The notes under the pieces: model-generated
Told to the model about the DNA's origin: nothing
Database searches by the model: none
Seen by the model: only the letters and a program-made list of their open reading frames with translations
Made by a program: the position numbers and the translations under genes
Shown here: piece after piece, positions 60,342 through 64,000 of the stretch
Layout of the letters: the number at the start of each line of letters is the position of its first letter
Numbering within the stretch: the stretch's first letter is position 1
DNA from: Diphasiastrum complanatum
Taxonomy: Eukaryota > Streptophyta > Lycopodiopsida > Lycopodiales > Lycopodiaceae
Assembly: GCA_029204225.1 (NCBI GenBank)
Contig: CM055094.1
Coordinates: 16,846,394 to 16,910,393 of the forward strand
Direction: 5' to 3'
Length of the DNA stretch: 64,000 bases

Positions 60342-63059
60342 TAGAGACTGCCCAAAAACAAAAGCAAAAGCTATCCTTCTACAATAGCAATTGGAATGCT
60401 AATTATGAAGTCTTAACAATAGAAATCTATGCTATCTTAGTTAAATTAGATTTCTATACTATTCTAGCAAAATTGGTACTTAACTATAAATAGAAGTACC
60501 TATACTAAAAATAGAAATAGGCCTTCTAGCACGCAGGCTGGCCTCTACAATTAATCAATTAACCATTAATTCCTAACACCCCCCCTTAGTGCCTTGAACT
60601 TCTCAAACGTTTCACGACCAAGTCCTGAAGATATTTGCAACTTGATCATTGGTGTTGCAGTAGATCAACCCACTTTATACTTATCTATAGAACCATCAGA
60701 CTTAAACTTGGTTCTATTAATCCACTTGCAACCTGCTGGAAGTACAACAAGATCCCATGCCTCGTTTTTCATAATAGTACTGTACTCCTCATCCATAGCA
60801 GTCTTCCAAACTTGTTCCTTTGCAGCATCAATCTCTTAGCTCCTTGTTGACTCGATTCTTCCTCATCCAAAATTTGAGTATCTTGTATAGTCTCACAATA
60901 CGATCTTGGTGTAGATACATCCTCCTCATGATCTTCTAGGTTAGAAGACTCACTTTCCTCAAACACAACATCCCTGCTCATAATCACCTTCTTATTGGTA
61001 AGGCGATATGCCTTCTGTTCCTCATTATAACACGAATAAACACTTGATTGCCTTTGAATCAAGTTTTTGACGATTATCTTTAGGAATATGAGCATATGCA
61101 ATACAACCAAAAACTCGTAGATGATCCACTTTAGAATTTATACCTGTGAAAGCTTTTCTGGAGTTCGATTTAGAACAGCTTTTGTAGGACTTCTGTTAAG
61201 TAAGTAAACTGCTGTACTAACTGCTTCGCACCACAAATGATTCTTGAGGTTCTTACCTCGTAGCATGCTTCGAGCACTCTCCACAATAGACCTGTTCTTT
61301 CTCTTGGCTACTCCATTATGCTGTGGTGTATCAGTCGAAGCAAATTGTCTCTTGATTCCATGTTCTTTCCAGAAATCCTGGAACTCTGTAGATATGAACT
61401 CACCTCCCTTATCTGAACGTAGAATCTTTCCTGGAAAAATCATCCACAAATACCATGAGGTAGGATGCTCCCCCTAGAAACTCAGTCTGCATGGGACCAC
61501 ATTAGTTTGTATGAACAAGCTTCAAGATCTCCTTGGCTCTATATGCTCCATCCTTAGGAAACTGCATACGATGATGCTTGCCCATAACACATCCTTCACA
61601 AATTTTTTTCGAAGATACAATATTCGGTAATCCTATTACCATATTATTGTCTTTTAGAACCTGTAAACTTTTATATTTCAGATGTCCAAACCTTTCATGC
61701 CATATCCTGCTCTCCATGCTATCAGAAGTCGCACAAACCTGATGATCCGATGTAGATGCATCAAGTTTATAAAGTCGACCTTCCAAAGATCCTGTGACCA
61801 CAACTTTGTAACCTTTGTTTTTGTCTTTGATATGACACTTCTGATCATCAAATCAACTTTCATGTTTTGTTTAGTGATAGCAAAAACTGAAAGTAAATTC
61901 TTCTTTAAACCTAGAACATAGAGAACATTCTTAATTTCTCCTATATTCCCTGAAGGTAAATGTACTCACTGTACCTCGACCTTTGATGTCGTAAGAAGAA
62001 TTGTCTCCAAGCTTGACATGTGCATTTACACCAGGTCATCAAACTGTGTAAACCACTCACGATGTGGTGTCATATGTTGCGTTGCTCCAGAATCAATGTA
62101 CCAACAATCATTTGAGTTCTCTGATGTTGAAGCTGAGAATAACTCATAGCATCCCACAACTTCACTTTTGTCTTCGTCTTCAATGAAGTTGCCTGACTGC
62201 TTCTTCTTGTCCTAGATTGATTTCTTTTTCCTGCACTCAAACACAAAATGACCATATTTGTCACAAAAGTTACAATTACCATTTCTCTTTGGATTGGTCT
62301 TTGAAACTGTGGCCTTTTTCCGTATTGTCCTTGCCTTTCTGCTTCTGATCCTTTTTGCCCTTCTTACCTTGATTCGTGGTAAAGAAACCCATCTCCTTGA
62401 AATCTTCCCTAGACATCAAGTTTTGTCTTCATAACTCTTCTTGAAGTAGCAAACCATTCAGCTCGTCGAATGTCGGCGACCTCTCCCTCAAACTCAATGT
62501 CATAACAAAGTTCTGATATTGAAATGGTAAGCTATTCAAAACAACTTGTACAAGAGTATTGTCAAGTACGATTTCCCCTATAGAAGACAACTGATCTCTT
62601 AGATCCTTCACCCTGGTAATAAAATTCGTAATGGATTCTTCTGATTCCATTTTCAAGGTATGAAGTTTATTATTCAAGAACAAAGCTCGAGACTTACTCA
62701 CCGTTTCATATGTCTTCCTAAGAATATCCCATGCATTCTTAGGCCCGACTGCATTCTTGATCAGAGGAATAACCTTATCCTTCACGAATAAGTTGATGAT
62801 ATGATGTGCACGTTGCACCCGCTTCTCAAATGTCCTTCTATCTTGATCATTGAGACCATGAGCCATCACCTCTTGTCCCATGACAATTTCCCAATAATCT
62901 TTGTCCTGAAGTATATTCTGAAGTTTGAACTTCCACAAGCTGTAGTTAGATCCATCTAACTTGCTTGACTCCGGTGAAACAAACTCTCCATCTTTGTCTT
63001 ACAAAAAATGATAGGATTTCTACTAGGAATCTGATTGCATGCAACAATCTATTAATTCT

Positions 63060-63665
63060 CGCCTTCCCTGATAGCACCTGTCCAGATACTACCTGCCCCA
63101 GATTTGCCTGTCTGCTGTCCTAGATAGAACCTGTCTGGTTCAGACCTGTCCAGGTTCTGCCGCCCTCAGATACCACCTATCTGATCGTTGCCTGTCTGGT
63201 TGATGTCGTCCTCAGCTGTTGCCTCCCTCAGATAATACCTATCTCAGATGCTGCCGCTATTCGGACCTGTCCAGGTGCTGCTGTCCTCAGGTAGAACCTG
63301 TCCTGGCTGCTACCTTCTAGCTGTTGCCGCCTTCAGATGAACCTACACCACATAAAACCTGCACAAGGTAAAACCTACCCTCAGATTAAATCTGCACCAG
63401 TTCAGACCTGTTGTTCAGGTGCGCCTACACCATATCTGTCTACACTAGAAAACGCCTGTTTTGCTGTTATGGATGCTGCCTCCCTCAGATCTGCCTGACT
63501 GATACTGCTGCTTGTCCAGAACCTACTGCCCTCAGATCTGCCTGCTCCTGCTGATTTCTTTCCAGGTACTACCTGCGCCAGACCTCCACCAGAAAAATCT
63601 ACACAGGATGGTGCCTCCACCAGATGCGACCTTCACCAAATAGCACCTCCACCAGTAAAACCTGC
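63060..63665. repeat. Degenerate C-rich minisatellite
   Basis: About 600 bp built from loosely repeated words CCTCAGAT, ACCTGTC, CTGCC, CAGATAnnACCT and CACCAG at about 17-25 bp spacing. The top strand is pyrimidine-rich and G-poor. Open frames across it are by-products of the repeat. It lies between gag of copia G and the LTR end of copia H, so it could belong to the leader of G or the LTR of H. Confidence 0.6.
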
Positions 63666-64000
63666 AGCGCTGATCTTCTCCTTCATTCCATAGAAGGTCA
63701 GGGCTTCTCACCCGATTTTTCCAGCATGGTATCAGAGCCACAAATTATTAGATGCCGATATCTGATCTCAACATCTTTATATCAAAAGCTTTCCTCAAAA
63801 CTTGATTCTATCAACCAGATAGAATGATCGTTTTCTTGTTCTGACAATAGCACTAGGTTCTATTTCATTCTTAAGTCACTGATAGTTATCACTATCACAT
63901 AGACTAGTTCCACATGGATTACGGCTGGTCTCATCTTAGACAAGCTCGATGGATCCAATTACCATCTGTGAAAATTTAAGATGGAAACTGTGCTAATGGC
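63666..64000 (+). mobile_element. Start of Ty1/copia family A copy H (runs off the window)
   Basis: The LTR end (GATTTTTCCAGCA) is followed by primer site TGGTATCAGAGC at 63727-63738 and a leader sharing CTTAAGTCACTGATAGTT with copia A, then the gag start near 63915 (ATGGAT ... CAAGCTCGATGGATCCAATT), matching the A and F copies. The LTR upstream is not clearly that of A. Truncated by the window edge. Confidence 0.75.

Larger units (their letters stand above)
53789..60578 (-). repeat. 3' LTR of copia G, split by chromovirus
   Basis: Pieces 53789-53940 and 60347-60578, about 384 bp together. The outer ends are inverted matches (TGATAGAATT on the left, TGTTAGGAATT from the right on the other strand), supporting both boundaries. 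Confidence 0.55.
53789..63000 (-). mobile_element. Ty1/copia element G, interrupted by a chromovirus in its 3' LTR
   Basis: Minus-strand copia. Gag is at 62.43-62.98 kb (KLDGSNYSLWKFKLQNIL), a zinc-knuckle region near 62.22 kb, GAG-pre-integrase (WHERFGHLKYKSL, about 61.70 kb), integrase (SDKGGEFIST near 61.42 kb) and the beginning of RT near 60.7 kb; the rest of pol is absent. The purine tract (CTAAGGGGGGG, about 60590) precedes LTR start TGTTAGGAATTAATGG at 60578. The LTR is split by the chromovirus (target duplication TAGAG). Broken, many interruptions. The 5' LTR is not recognised. Confidence 0.8.

Noticed and set aside
63060-63665. CRISPR-like array
   Set aside because: The repeated words are degenerate and irregularly spaced with no constant repeat, and the context is a plant nuclear genome.

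Overview
The window reads as nuclear DNA of a land plant with a large, repeat-filled genome. The evidence is plant-type Ty1/copia and Ty3/gypsy elements primed by initiator-Met tRNA (TGGTATCAGAGC), a CACTA DNA transposon, a plant nepenthesin/CDR1-type aspartic protease, and many long AG/CT microsatellites. The species cannot be read from the sequence. The repeat load and the apparently very long TE-filled intron would fit a fern, another early-diverging vascular plant or a gymnosperm, but an angiosperm is not excluded.

Only two stretches look like ordinary host genes. One is an intronless membrane-anchored or secreted A1 aspartic protease at 30633-32033 (+), apparently intact. The other is a short first exon at 48171-48398 (+) resembling the N-terminus of plant PhnP-like metallo-beta-lactamase-fold hydrolases; no later exon was found in the remaining 15.6 kb.

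Layout. 0.66-5.2 kb: copia element (family A) with its 5' LTR. 5.2-7.3 kb: fragment of a non-chromovirus (OTA-type) gypsy. 7.65-7.85 kb: GC-rich hairpin island. 7.85-10.5 kb: second copia family (D). 10.55-11.0 kb: LTR relic. 11.66-16.07 kb: remains of a CACTA transposon (minus strand) split by copia C (11728-15071, TSD CTAAG). 16.2-27.6 kb: a three-level nest, in which copia B (minus) is split by a family-A solo LTR, itself split by a roughly 7.1-kb non-coding LTR element (LARD-like, TSD GTGAG) that carries an inverted partial copy of itself. 28.3-29.8 kb: diverged direct repeats. 30.5-32.2 kb: the protease gene. 32.2-38 kb: mostly featureless, with microsatellites and a gag scrap. 38-47 kb: LTR relics, an orphan ORF, copia RNase H pieces, copia E and a possible LINE ORF1 relic. 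47.7-48.4 kb: GC-rich island, microsatellite, hydrolase exon. 50.8-52.3 kb: truncated family-A copia (F). 52.6-53.0 kb: SINE-like pair. 53.8-63.0 kb: copia G (minus), with a young chromovirus (53941-60341, LTRs that look identical, TSD TAGAG) inserted in its 3' LTR. 63.06-63.67 kb: degenerate C-rich minisatellite. 63.7-64.0 kb: start of another family-A copia (H).

The clearest structural results are the target-site duplications that order the insertions, three GC-rich hairpin islands that may form one repeat family, and a CACTA reading frame that becomes continuous once copia C and one copy of its target duplication are mentally removed. I saw no convincing operon-like or defence-like novel system.
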